From contig CAKPDJ010000010.1 of assembly GCA_934148875.1 (NCBI GenBank), forward strand, positions 1 through 33,773: a stretch of 33,773 nucleotides of DNA, in the 5' to 3' direction. A program made the position numbers and the translations under genes. Origin of the DNA: an uncultured Bacilli bacterium. GTDB lineage: Bacteria; Bacillota_I; Bacilli_A; RF39; UBA660. Below the pieces are notes generated by a model, which saw only the letters and a list, made by a program, of their open reading frames with translations, searched no databases and was not told the origin of the DNA. This document shows positions 16,263 to 24,075 of this stretch, piece by piece (positions within the stretch are counted from its first letter, which is position 1; every line of letters begins with the position of its first letter).

Positions 16263-17675
16263 TTATACATTAAAATATTCCTCTATTACTTCTAAATCAC
16301 TATATGGTAAATATTTATCTTCAATAGCCATATAGTTATCTATACCTTTACCAGCTATTAAAACTATATCATCCTTATTAGCCATATCAAAAGCCCTATA
16401 AATAGCTTCTTTACGATTAACTATTATTTCATAATTACTTTTATCTGACTCACTTACTAAATCAGAAATAATATCTTTAACATCTTCATATCTAGGATCA
16501 TCCATCGTAAAAATAACATAATCAGATTCATCTAATACTAGTTTACCCATTGGCCCTCTTTTTTCTTTTTCACGACCGCCGGCACTACCCGTTACTGTAA
16601 TTATTCTACCCTTTTTTATTTCGTTCAATAATTTGTACAGTTTAGAAAAGGCATCTGGCGTATGTGCATAATCTAAAACTATCTCATAATCCTGTCCATA
16701 ATTTAAAAATTCTACTCTACCATGCGGAGCTTCTATATTAGAAACTCTTTTTATAATATCTTCAATACCATAACCAAGAGCGATTAAAGCTAATATAGCT
16801 GCACATAAATTATAAGTATTAAATTCTCCTAATAATGGTGATAAAAAATTATAGTTCATACCATTATATTTTATAGTTATATTAGTTTCTTTAGCTGTTG
16901 ACATAGAACTGATTATCTGTAAGTCAGCATCATTTTTTCCATAAGTTAAAACAGTACCTTTAGCTAATTTTCTAGTTTCATCATAATATTTATCATCAGT
17001 ATTTAATATTGAATAACCATCATCAGCTACTTGCATAACTAATTTTTGTTTACATGCTACATAGTTTTCAATTGTTTTATGAATATTCAAATGATCTTCA
17101 GTAATATTAGTAATTATTCCTACTTTAAATTTAATATTTTGAAGACGTTCACGATAGAAAGCTTCACTTGAAGTTTCCATACTCAAAATTTGGCATCCAC
17201 TATCAACAAACCTTTTAAAATAACCATATAAACGGTCTGAATCAGGTGTAGTATTTCTAATTGATTCAGAAAATTTACTACATATAATACCATTAGTACC
17301 TAAATAACCACAGATATCATTTCCAATCAAATCTTGAATAATAGTAGCTACTGTTGTTTTACCATTAGTACCAGTTATTCCAATAATATCTAATTTACTT
17401 TCTGGTGCATCATAAAATCTACTAGCTAATAGTGGTAACTCCTTATTAGTATTTTCCACTAAAATAGTTGGTACACTACATTCTACAGGTTTCTGTACTA
17501 CTACTGCTTTAGCACCATTTTTAATAGCTTCATCAATAAAGTCATGTCTATCTGCAGTAACACCCATAGTACATACAAAAATATCACCATCAGTTACATC
17601 TTTAGAATTTATTTTAATACCACTTATTAAAACATCATCAGGATAGCCCGGATATAATTCACTTAACCTTTTCAT
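16263..17675 (-). CDS. murE: UDP-N-acetylmuramyl-tripeptide synthetase MurE
   Basis: Adds the third amino acid to UDP-MurNAc-L-Ala-D-Glu in peptidoglycan precursor synthesis. The 470 residues span all three Mur ligase domains: substrate-binding N-terminal domain, ATPase domain with GTNGKTT (102-108) and NTTPDS (141-146), and C-terminal domain with DYAHTPD (335-341). The specificity loop reads DDPR (392-395). DNPR is the diaminopimelate-type motif, and the retained Arg suggests meso-DAP, with Asp replacing Asn as a variant. SD AGGAGGT overlaps the truB stop codon, so translation is coupled to truB. Confidence 0.95.
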   Translation of the reverse strand: MKRLSELYPGYPDDVLISGIKINSKDVTDGDIFVCTMGVTADRHDFIDEAIKNGAKAVVVQKPVECSVPTILVENTNKELPLLASRFYDAPESKLDIIGITGTNGKTTVATIIQDLIGNDICGYLGTNGIICSKFSESIRNTTPDSDRLYGYFKRFVDSGCQILSMETSSEAFYRERLQNIKFKVGIITNITEDHLNIHKTIENYVACKQKLVMQVADDGYSILNTDDKYYDETRKLAKGTVLTYGKNDADLQIISSMSTAKETNITIKYNGMNYNFLSPLLGEFNTYNLCAAILALIALGYGIEDIIKRVSNIEAPHGRVEFLNYGQDYEIVLDYAHTPDAFSKLYKLLNEIKKGRIITVTGSAGGREKEKRGPMGKLVLDESDYVIFTMDDPRYEDVKDIISDLVSESDKSNYEIIVNRKEAIYRAFDMANKDDIVLIAGKGIDNYMAIEDKYLPYSDLEVIEEYFNV

Positions 17676-17678
17676 TAC

Positions 17679-18548
17679 TTACCTCCTAAAAACACGATAT
17701 GGTTTCATCTTAGTTGAATCCTTTACATACCTCTCATAAATAGCTAATAATTCATTATTATTCATGATTAATACCTTATCATCATTTGTATCTAATTCCA
17801 ATATTGCCCCATTCATAACCTTATTAGCTGTATCATCATCTACTACTATACTTTTAATATTAGTTAATGCTTTTTCTATACTAAGTAATTTACTACTATC
17901 AACTTCATCTAAATTAATAGCCTGTTCCAAGTTAAATACTCCCTGTTTTATTCTAACTAATTCCGTCATTGTACATGGATAGCCTAAAGATACACCAATA
18001 TCTCTAATTAAACTTCTAATATAAGTACCTTTACTAACATGTGAAATTATAGAAAATATATACTTTCCATTTTGATACTCTGCCTCGTTTTTTAAATCTA
18101 ATCTAAATATTTCTACTTCTCTTTTAGGTAGTTCTACATCAATATTATTTCTAGCATATTCATATAATCTTTTACCATCAACGTGAATAGCTGAATATTT
18201 AGGTACTTCTTGATTATATTTACCTCTATATTTACTAAGAGCCTTTTCTACATCATCACTAGTTAAATTCTCTATATTATATTCATTTAAAATATTTCCG
18301 GTGATATCAAGAGTATCTGTTTCTAATCCCACTAAAACTTTAGCTTCATATATTTTATCTTCTTGAGTTAATAAATCTATTACTTTGCATCCTTCATTTA
18401 CGCCAAGTACTAAAACACCAGTAGCCATTGGGTCTAATGTTCCAGTATGTCCAATATGTCTAGTACCAAGTTTTTTACACACTATATCTACTACTTCTCT
18501 ACTAGTCATATTTTTAGGTTTATTAATTACTAAAATTCCGTCTTTCAT
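17679..18548 (-). CDS. truB: tRNA pseudouridine-55 synthase TruB
   Basis: Makes pseudouridine 55 in the T-loop of tRNAs. At 289 residues, it has the catalytic motif HTGTLDPMATG with Asp39 and the downstream KGTYIRSLIRDIG element; a PUA-like tail ends the protein. Three in-frame starts are close together (GTG 18557, ATG 18554, ATG 18548); the last has the SD-like GTGAT at suitable distance and gives the usual N-terminus (MKDGILVINKPKNMTS). It is separated from nfo by a terminator and coupled to murE through overlapping signals. Confidence 0.94.
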   Translation of the reverse strand: MKDGILVINKPKNMTSREVVDIVCKKLGTRHIGHTGTLDPMATGVLVLGVNEGCKVIDLLTQEDKIYEAKVLVGLETDTLDITGNILNEYNIENLTSDDVEKALSKYRGKYNQEVPKYSAIHVDGKRLYEYARNNIDVELPKREVEIFRLDLKNEAEYQNGKYIFSIISHVSKGTYIRSLIRDIGVSLGYPCTMTELVRIKQGVFNLEQAINLDEVDSSKLLSIEKALTNIKSIVVDDDTANKVMNGAILELDTNDDKVLIMNNNELLAIYERYVKDSTKMKPYRVFRR

Positions 18549-18581
18549 ATACATCACACTTATATTTTACCAAAATGAAAC

Positions 18582-18605
18582 AAAAAAAACTATCTATTCG
18601 ATAGT
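18582..18605 (-). terminator. Terminator after nfo
   Basis: Stem ACTATC/GATAGT (18589-18594 with 18600-18605), then eight T on the minus strand. Confidence 0.75.
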
Positions 18606-18615
18606 TATTTACACT

Positions 18616-19512
18616 TTATTTATTATAATAGTCTTTAATATCATCAATTAAATTACTATTAAAAGTCTTTTTTCTAATCATATCTATTTCCTGTAGATAT
18701 GGTGGATAGTCTCCATCTATATATGGTGTTTCCAATATTTTAGGAACATCTTTAAATCTATCATCATAAATAATATTAATTAAAGTATCAAATCCAATTG
18801 TACCAAAACCAATATTTTCGTGTCTATCTTTGTGACTTTCTCTTACATTTTTACTATCATTTATATGAATACAATGTATTTTATCTATTCCTATTACACT
18901 ATCAAACTCTTCAATAAGTTTATCAAAATCATTTAAATTATAACCACTATCATTTAAATGACATGTATCCAAACACACACCTAAACGATTAGAATAAGTA
19001 ACACCATCAATAATTGCCTTTAACTCTTCAAACTTACTTCCGACTTCAGAACCTTTACCAGCCATTGTTTCAAGTAAAATCATAGTATTACCATGATAAT
19101 TTTTCAACACTTCATTTAATCCCTTTACAATATTTTTAATACCAATTTCAATTCCTTCACCAACATGACTACCAGGATGAAGAACTAAATATTTCATATT
19201 AAGACTACTGCAACGATTTAATTCATCAGTTAAAAAAGAAATACCAAAATCTAAATTTTTAGCATTAGCAAGATTAATAATATAAGGTGCATGAACAATA
19301 ACATTAGATAAATTTATACCATTATCCTTAGCCAAATTCATAGCTTCAATCGTTTTAAAATCATCTATTTGACTTCTATTAGTATTCTGAGGAGCGCCAG
19401 TATAAAACATAAAAGTATTAGCTTTATAACTAATAGCTTCTTTTACTGATGCTACAAGTTGTTCGTTCTTATTAAAAGTTACATGTGAACCGATTATTAA
19501 ATTATTGTCCAT
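18616..19512 (-). CDS. nfo: Endonuclease IV (Nfo), AP endonuclease
   Basis: Cleaves DNA 5' to abasic sites during base excision repair. A 298-residue TIM-barrel enzyme with the trinuclear zinc ligands in HPGSHVG, ETMAGKGSEVG, CLDTCHLNDSGYN, HINDSKN and RHENIGFG. The frame is open to 19542, but the normal N-terminus (MDNNLIIGSHV) begins at the ATG at 19512, preceded by GAGG. That start lies inside the last codons of the fourth prepilin gene (11-bp overlap), so a DNA-repair enzyme is translated from a pilin transcript. Confidence 0.94.
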   Translation of the reverse strand: MDNNLIIGSHVTFNKNEQLVASVKEAISYKANTFMFYTGAPQNTNRSQIDDFKTIEAMNLAKDNGINLSNVIVHAPYIINLANAKNLDFGISFLTDELNRCSSLNMKYLVLHPGSHVGEGIEIGIKNIVKGLNEVLKNYHGNTMILLETMAGKGSEVGSKFEELKAIIDGVTYSNRLGVCLDTCHLNDSGYNLNDFDKLIEEFDSVIGIDKIHCIHINDSKNVRESHKDRHENIGFGTIGFDTLINIIYDDRFKDVPKILETPYIDGDYPPYLQEIDMIRKKTFNSNLIDDIKDYYNK

Positions 19513-20122
19513 TACAAGCCTCACTACTATAAATAGTTGCATTCCAACTTATTTTATTACCATCCTCATCTACTGGTTGAATATCAGTTAATCCAGATAT
19601 TTCTGTATATTCTCTATTGTAACCATCACGTGTACCACAAATGGATTGAACAGTTACTTCCATCTTATTTTTAGCATTAGCAATAATTATATTTTTATTT
19701 AAACTAGACTCACTAGTTAATGGAATAGCATATCCTTTAGCATCTTGAGCTGATACATAATATTTATATTCAGGATCAGCACCCAATCCAACATTAACAA
19801 CTGCTACATAAGTTTTACTAGGAAGATATTTTCCACCAAATGGTGACTTATTTTGTGACTTATCCAAATTAGCCATATCAAAAGTAATAATAACAACATC
19901 ATTACTTTTAATTGGTGCAGGATAAGTTTCACTAGTTATATCTTCTCTAACAGTATTAACAAAAGTAAGCATCTCACTTACATAACTTTCTTTTCTAGAA
20001 TTAGTAATATATTTTGTTACCTTAGGAACAGCTATACTAATTAACACTCCTAAAATAACTATTACTGCTAATAATTCAATTAGAGTAAAACCTTTTTTTC
20101 CTATTTTTATATTTAATCTCAT
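19502..20122 (-). CDS. Type IV prepilin-like protein (pilin 4 of the cluster)
   Basis: A 206-residue class III-signal protein. A short basic leader ending KKG precedes the cleavage site G|FTLIELL with Glu at +5, and then a hydrophobic helix (AVIVILGVLISIAVP). The C-terminal globular part has the cluster motif KYYVSAQD and a cysteine pair (SICGTRDG and the final SSEAC). The ATG at 20122 with SD GGATGTGATT is chosen over the GTG at 20131. Its own promoter lies at 20143-20171. It is most similar to pilin 3: both carry WNAT(I/V)YSS and a C-terminal Cys. Confidence 0.9.
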   Translation of the reverse strand: MRLNIKIGKKGFTLIELLAVIVILGVLISIAVPKVTKYITNSRKESYVSEMLTFVNTVREDITSETYPAPIKSNDVVIITFDMANLDKSQNKSPFGGKYLPSKTYVAVVNVGLGADPEYKYYVSAQDAKGYAIPLTSESSLNKNIIIANAKNKMEVTVQSICGTRDGYNREYTEISGLTDIQPVDEDGNKISWNATIYSSEACNGQ

Positions 20123-20142
20123 CGTAATCACATCCTATTATA

Positions 20143-20171
20143 ACTATAGCATAACCCAACTAAGTTAGCAA
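20143..20171 (-). promoter_or_regulatory. Promoter of pilin 4-nfo
   Basis: Minus strand TTGCTA (20171-20166), 17-nt spacer ending TGC, TATAGT (20148-20143). It gives a leader of about 14 nt before the ATG at 20122 and follows the terminator of pilin 3. Confidence 0.6.
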
Positions 20172-20182
20172 GAAAAAAGGTA

Positions 20183-20207
20183 AATAAAAAGAACTCAAAT
20201 TGAGTTC
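20183..20207 (-). terminator. Terminator between pilin 3 and pilin 4
   Basis: Inverted repeat GAACTC/GAGTTC (20191-20207, 5-nt loop, extendable by two A-T pairs) followed by TTTTTATTTA on the minus strand. Confidence 0.7.
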
Positions 20208-20211
20208 ATTA

Positions 20212-20799
20212 TTAACACTCTTGTGAACTATACACAGTTGCATTCCAACCACTTTTAGGTTGATATTTTTCAAGACCAGTAATTTTATCAATTACCATAT
20301 ATTCACCATCTTCACTACCACATACAGCTGTAATAGGTGCTTTAGTTCCAGAAACATTATTACGTATTATACTTGAACGCGAAATATCGCCAACACGAGT
20401 TAATGAAACTGTATATCTTTTAGAATCACGTAGTGCAACATAATATTCATAATCAGGATCTTCATCTGTACCGGTATTAATAATAGCTACATAACTATAT
20501 CTAGGAAGCCAACGACCAGAATATGGAGATTTTTCTTTACCATTTTCTAATTTAATTAAATCTACAGATATAATAGTAATATCATTGCTACCAACTGGTA
20601 ATTCATAAAACTCACTTGTAGTATCTTTACTAATAGCATCAGCAAATCCCTGAGCTGTAGATACCATACCATCTTTTCTAGATTTAGTAATATATTTAGT
20701 AACAGCTGGTACAGCAATAGCAAGTAATATAGCTAATATAACGATTACCGCTAACAACTCAATTAAAGTAAAACCTTTATTCTTAATATTCTTTTTCAA
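20212..20799 (-). CDS. Type IV prepilin-like protein (pilin 3), TTG start
   Basis: A 195-residue prepilin. The frame is open to 20850, but the only good ribosome site is GAGGTGA, 5 nt before a TTG at 20799. That start gives a short leader (MKKNIKNKG) of normal type III signal length before FTLIELLAVIVILAILLAIAVP. The globular part has the shared EYYVALRD strand, AVCGSEDG and a terminal SSQEC, so a disulfide between these two cysteines is likely. No promoter fits in the short space after the pilin 2 terminator, so expression probably depends on read-through. Confidence 0.88.
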   Translation of the reverse strand: MKKNIKNKGFTLIELLAVIVILAILLAIAVPAVTKYITKSRKDGMVSTAQGFADAISKDTTSEFYELPVGSNDITIISVDLIKLENGKEKSPYSGRWLPRYSYVAIINTGTDEDPDYEYYVALRDSKRYTVSLTRVGDISRSSIIRNNVSGTKAPITAVCGSEDGEYMVIDKITGLEKYQPKSGWNATVYSSQEC

Positions 20800-20822
20800 T
20801 TTTCTCACCTCACAATGTTTTA

Positions 20823-20853
20823 TATTAAAAAGAAGGTTGTCATACGACAACCT
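20823..20853 (-). terminator. Terminator-like hairpin between pilin 2 and pilin 3
   Basis: Perfect 8-bp stem AGGTTGTC/GACAACCT (20834-20841 with 20846-20853), 4-nt loop, then TTCTTTTT on the minus strand. It could set the ratio of pilin 2 to pilin 3. Confidence 0.75.
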
Positions 20854-20856
20854 AAA

Positions 20857-21453
20857 TTACTTTTTATAAATTCTAGTAACTTTTACATTAGATAAAGTAC
20901 CAGGCTGTACTGATAAAGTTTCTGAAGTTACAGAACCATCAACTTTATTATTTGTAGTAGTACAAGTAGCACCAGCAGTAAGTTGAACTACATTTTCATT
21001 TTTTAGTTCATCATATTGAATGATTTTAGCAGTCGTAGCTGATGAAGTAACAACACCAATACCATAACCACTAGTATCTCTTGCAGCAACATAATATTTT
21101 TGGTCTGGCTTTTCAGCAGTACCTTCATTAACAATTACAACGAAACTATTATTCATATCATAAGCAGCACCATATGATGAAGTTTTTCCACCTTTTTCAA
21201 GTTTAGGTTGTAAATGATCAAAATAAATTACTGTAGCTTCATTAGTAGAAACTGGTGCATTATATTCACCATCTAAAACCTCAGATCTAGCTGAATCCAT
21301 AAAATACTTCATGTTATCAATATAGCCACTCTTCTTTGATGAAGTAATATATTTAGTAACGGCTGGTACAGCTACAGCAAGTAATACACCTAAAATAACG
21401 ATTACTGCTAATAACTCAATTAAAGTAAAACCTTTTTTATTAATCTTTCTCAT
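20857..21453 (-). CDS. Type IV prepilin-like protein (pilin 2)
   Basis: A 198-residue prepilin. The frame extends upstream, but SD GAGGAGG sits 5-6 nt before the ATG at 21453, giving leader MRKINKKG and mature start FTLIELLAVIVILGVLLAVAVP. The motif AVPAVTKYIT right after the hydrophobic helix is shared with pilin 3, with a close variant (AVPKVTKYIT) in pilin 4; KYYVAARD is also shared. Only one cysteine (ATCTT) is visible in the C-terminal half, unlike pilins 3 and 4. It has its own near-consensus promoter at 21485-21513 and could be the major pilin; that is inference. Confidence 0.9.
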   Translation of the reverse strand: MRKINKKGFTLIELLAVIVILGVLLAVAVPAVTKYITSSKKSGYIDNMKYFMDSARSEVLDGEYNAPVSTNEATVIYFDHLQPKLEKGGKTSSYGAAYDMNNSFVVIVNEGTAEKPDQKYYVAARDTSGYGIGVVTSSATTAKIIQYDELKNENVVQLTAGATCTTTNNKVDGSVTSETLSVQPGTLSNVKVTRIYKK

Positions 21454-21484
21454 ATTATCCTCCTCTATTTTACTTATCATATTA

Positions 21485-21513
21485 AGTATAACATTGTCCC
21501 TATATTCATGCAA
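21485..21513 (-). promoter_or_regulatory. Promoter of pilin 2
   Basis: Minus strand TTGCAT (21513-21508), 17-nt spacer, TATACT (21490-21485). Leader about 25 nt before the ATG at 21453. Confidence 0.65.
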
Positions 21514-21545
21514 GTTTTTTTGACAATTTTGGCAATTATTTACAA

Positions 21546-22049
21546 TCAATAGCTTTTAATAGTAGCACTATTTTTATTAGTTATTGACTTTATCATGCCA
21601 TCAGTTGGAACAGTAATATCTTTTTTTACTAGTGAAATTCTATTATCACTCTGTAATTCATCTTCTTTAGATAATTGAATTCCCCTATTACCAGAATTAG
21701 TAGTAGCAACTAAATTAACATAATATTCTAAATAGCCATCATTACGTACAATAACTACATAAGAATCAGTTAAACTATAGCTATTTCCATCAGGATCCTT
21801 ATTAACATCATTAGTTCCAAGATAAGATAAGGTTATCTTTACTATATTATCTGCATCAGGTTTTTCAATATTTCCATTACGTATTTCATATTTTGCTTGA
21901 GTAATAAGTTTTTTAGCATCAGTAACATATGATTCTTTCTTGTTTTTTTCTAAGACAGATGTGATATTAGGTACAGCAATTAACATAATAATAGATAAAA
22001 TTACGATAACTCCTAAAAGTTCAATTAAAGTAAAACCTTTCTTGTTCAT
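21546..22049 (-). CDS. Type IV prepilin-like protein (pilin 1)
   Basis: A 167-residue prepilin with the shortest leader of the set (MNKKG) before FTLIELLGVIVILSIIMLIAVP. The sequence after the helix (NITSVLEKNKKESY) differs from pilins 2-4 and the globular domain is smaller and lacks cysteines; LEYYVNLVA is the only shared strand. It is the first of the four in transcription order and may be a minor pilin or initiator. SD AGGAGG precedes the ATG, and a TATAAT at 22072-22077 is a probable -10 with a weak -35. Confidence 0.88.
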   Translation of the reverse strand: MNKKGFTLIELLGVIVILSIIMLIAVPNITSVLEKNKKESYVTDAKKLITQAKYEIRNGNIEKPDADNIVKITLSYLGTNDVNKDPDGNSYSLTDSYVVIVRNDGYLEYYVNLVATTNSGNRGIQLSKEDELQSDNRISLVKKDITVPTDGMIKSITNKNSATIKSY

Positions 22050-22090
22050 ATTCTAGCCTCCTATTATTATCATTATAAACTAAAATTAGA

Positions 22091-22118
22091 TAAAAGAAAA
22101 GAAGCAACTTGTGCTTCT
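22091..22118 (-). terminator. Terminator after the ABC exporter operon
   Basis: Stem AGAAGCA/TGCTTCT (22100-22106 with 22112-22118) overlapping the stop codon, then TTTTCTTTT on the minus strand. Confidence 0.75.
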
Positions 22119-24075
22119 AATTAGTTTTTTCAAACTGACTATTATAAAGTTTTTCGTAAAAGCCACCCTGTTTCATTAATTCATCATGAGTTCCTTGTTC
22201 AATAATATTACCTTCATTCATAACTAAAATTAAATCGGCATTTTTAATAGTTGATAATCTATGAGCAATGATAAATGAAGTTCTACCTTCTGTTAATTTA
22301 TCCATAGCCTTTTGAACTAATTCTTCTGTTCTTGTGTCAACATTACTTGTTGCTTCATCTAAAATTAAGAATGGAGCATTTTTTACCATACCACGTGCTA
22401 TAGTTAATAACTGTTTTTGACCTTGACTGACAGAATCGCTGTCATCTAAAGTTGAATCTAAGCCACCAGGTAATGTTTTAATAAAATGATCTACACCAAC
22501 AGTTTCACATATTTTCCAAATTTCTTCATCAGTAATATCTTCTTTATTAAACTTAATATTATCCCTAATTGTTCCCTCAAATAACCAAGTATCCTGTAAT
22601 ACCATGATAAATAAATCATGAATATTTTCTCTAGTTAAAGTTTTAGTAGAAACACCATCGATTAAAATATCACCATCATTAATTTCATAAAACTTCATTA
22701 ATAAGTTAACTAGTGTTGTTTTACCAGCACCAGTTGGTCCAACAATAGCTATTTTTTCACCAGGCATTGCCTTAGCACTAAAATCTTTTATAATAGTTCT
22801 ATTTTTATCATAACCAAATTTAACATGGTTAAATTCAATCTTACCTTTAACTTTGCCTAGTTCTAATTTATTAGTGCATTTATCTTGGTTAGGCATTTCT
22901 TTTTCATCTAAGAATTCAAATACTCTTTCACTAGCAGCAGCAGTTGACTGTAATCCTGTCATAGCTTGAGCTATTTGCGAAAGTGGATTAGTAAACAAAC
23001 GTACATATATCATAAAGGCAACAATAACTCCAAATGAAATTGTGTTGTTAACTACTAGTAATGAACCAACTATACAAACAGCTACATAACCAAAGTTACC
23101 AACAAAACCCATAATTGGTTGCATCATACCAGATAAAAATTGACTTTTTCTACTAGAACTACGAAGAGATTCATTTAACTCATCAAACTCATTATTTGCT
23201 TGATTATCACCATTGTATGCTTTAACTACATTGTGTCCACTATATATCTCTTCAACATAACCATTCAAATCACCAAGCTGTTCTTGTCTTTTCATAAAGT
23301 ATTTCTGAGATTTACCTAAAATTATACCCATGAAAGCAAAGCCAAATAAACTAGCTAAAATAGCTGTTATCGCCATAACCCAATTGGTTACAAACATCAT
23401 AATAATTGAACCAATAAATAGAGTTAAACTAGATACTAGAGTTGCTAAACTCTGGTTCATATTTTGAGCAACAGTATCAACATCATTAGTAATTCTAGAT
23501 AGTACATCTCCTGTTTCATGACTATCAAAATACTTAAGTGGTAAAACATTTATTTTTTTACTAATTTTGCTTCTCAAACTTTTAGCATAATTATTAGAAA
23601 CAGTAGTCATTGTATAACCTTGAATATAACCAAATATTGAACTTAATATATATATAGTTGCTAGAAATAAAGCTATATTTTTAACTTTATTCATATCAAT
23701 AGATGGTTCTACTCTTTCTTTAATAGCTTCTGGAAGCGAATCAATCAATCTTAATATTTCTTGACTATCTTTTTCTTCGGCCATTTTTGATAACATAATA
23801 CCAAATTCCTGTTTATCACTATCAGAAATATTAGTATCAGTCATAATCTCATTAATTACCTCTTCATTTAGATTAGGTTTAATACCAGAAGTGATAGTAT
23901 CTGTTAAATCAGATAATTTATTAGGAGCAACTAATGATAGAATTGAACTAGTCATAGCAAGTATCAAAGCAATTGTTAAGAGGCTATGCCAGTTATTTAA
24001 AGAAAGAAATAATCTTTTTATAGATCCTTTGAAATCCTTTGATTTTTCAAAAGATCTTGGTCCAGGTCTAGGCAT
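22117..24075 (-). CDS. ABC exporter subunit with canonical catalytic site (LmrD/BmrD-like half)
   Basis: A 652-residue half-transporter: N-terminal membrane domain (six helices, first at about residues 33-50) and C-terminal ATPase. Walker A is GPTGAGKTT, Walker B plus catalytic Glu is LILDEATS and the switch His is in IIAHRLS. The signature is VSQGQ instead of LSGGQ. An unusually long loop of about 80 residues lies between helices 1 and 2. It overlaps the partner gene by 8 bp (SD GGAGGAG inside it). The two form a heterodimeric multidrug-type exporter under MarR control. Substrate unknown. Confidence 0.92.
   Translation of the reverse strand: MPRPGPRSFEKSKDFKGSIKRLFLSLNNWHSLLTIALILAMTSSILSLVAPNKLSDLTDTITSGIKPNLNEEVINEIMTDTNISDSDKQEFGIMLSKMAEEKDSQEILRLIDSLPEAIKERVEPSIDMNKVKNIALFLATIYILSSIFGYIQGYTMTTVSNNYAKSLRSKISKKINVLPLKYFDSHETGDVLSRITNDVDTVAQNMNQSLATLVSSLTLFIGSIIMMFVTNWVMAITAILASLFGFAFMGIILGKSQKYFMKRQEQLGDLNGYVEEIYSGHNVVKAYNGDNQANNEFDELNESLRSSSRKSQFLSGMMQPIMGFVGNFGYVAVCIVGSLLVVNNTISFGVIVAFMIYVRLFTNPLSQIAQAMTGLQSTAAASERVFEFLDEKEMPNQDKCTNKLELGKVKGKIEFNHVKFGYDKNRTIIKDFSAKAMPGEKIAIVGPTGAGKTTLVNLLMKFYEINDGDILIDGVSTKTLTRENIHDLFIMVLQDTWLFEGTIRDNIKFNKEDITDEEIWKICETVGVDHFIKTLPGGLDSTLDDSDSVSQGQKQLLTIARGMVKNAPFLILDEATSNVDTRTEELVQKAMDKLTEGRTSFIIAHRLSTIKNADLILVMNEGNIIEQGTHDELMKQGGFYEKLYNSQFEKTN

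Noticed and set aside
20800..21549. Longer N-termini for pilins 2 and 3 (open frames to 21549 and 20850)
   Set aside because: The extensions lack SDs and would give leaders of more than 25 residues; the internal starts have strong SDs and normal leader length.
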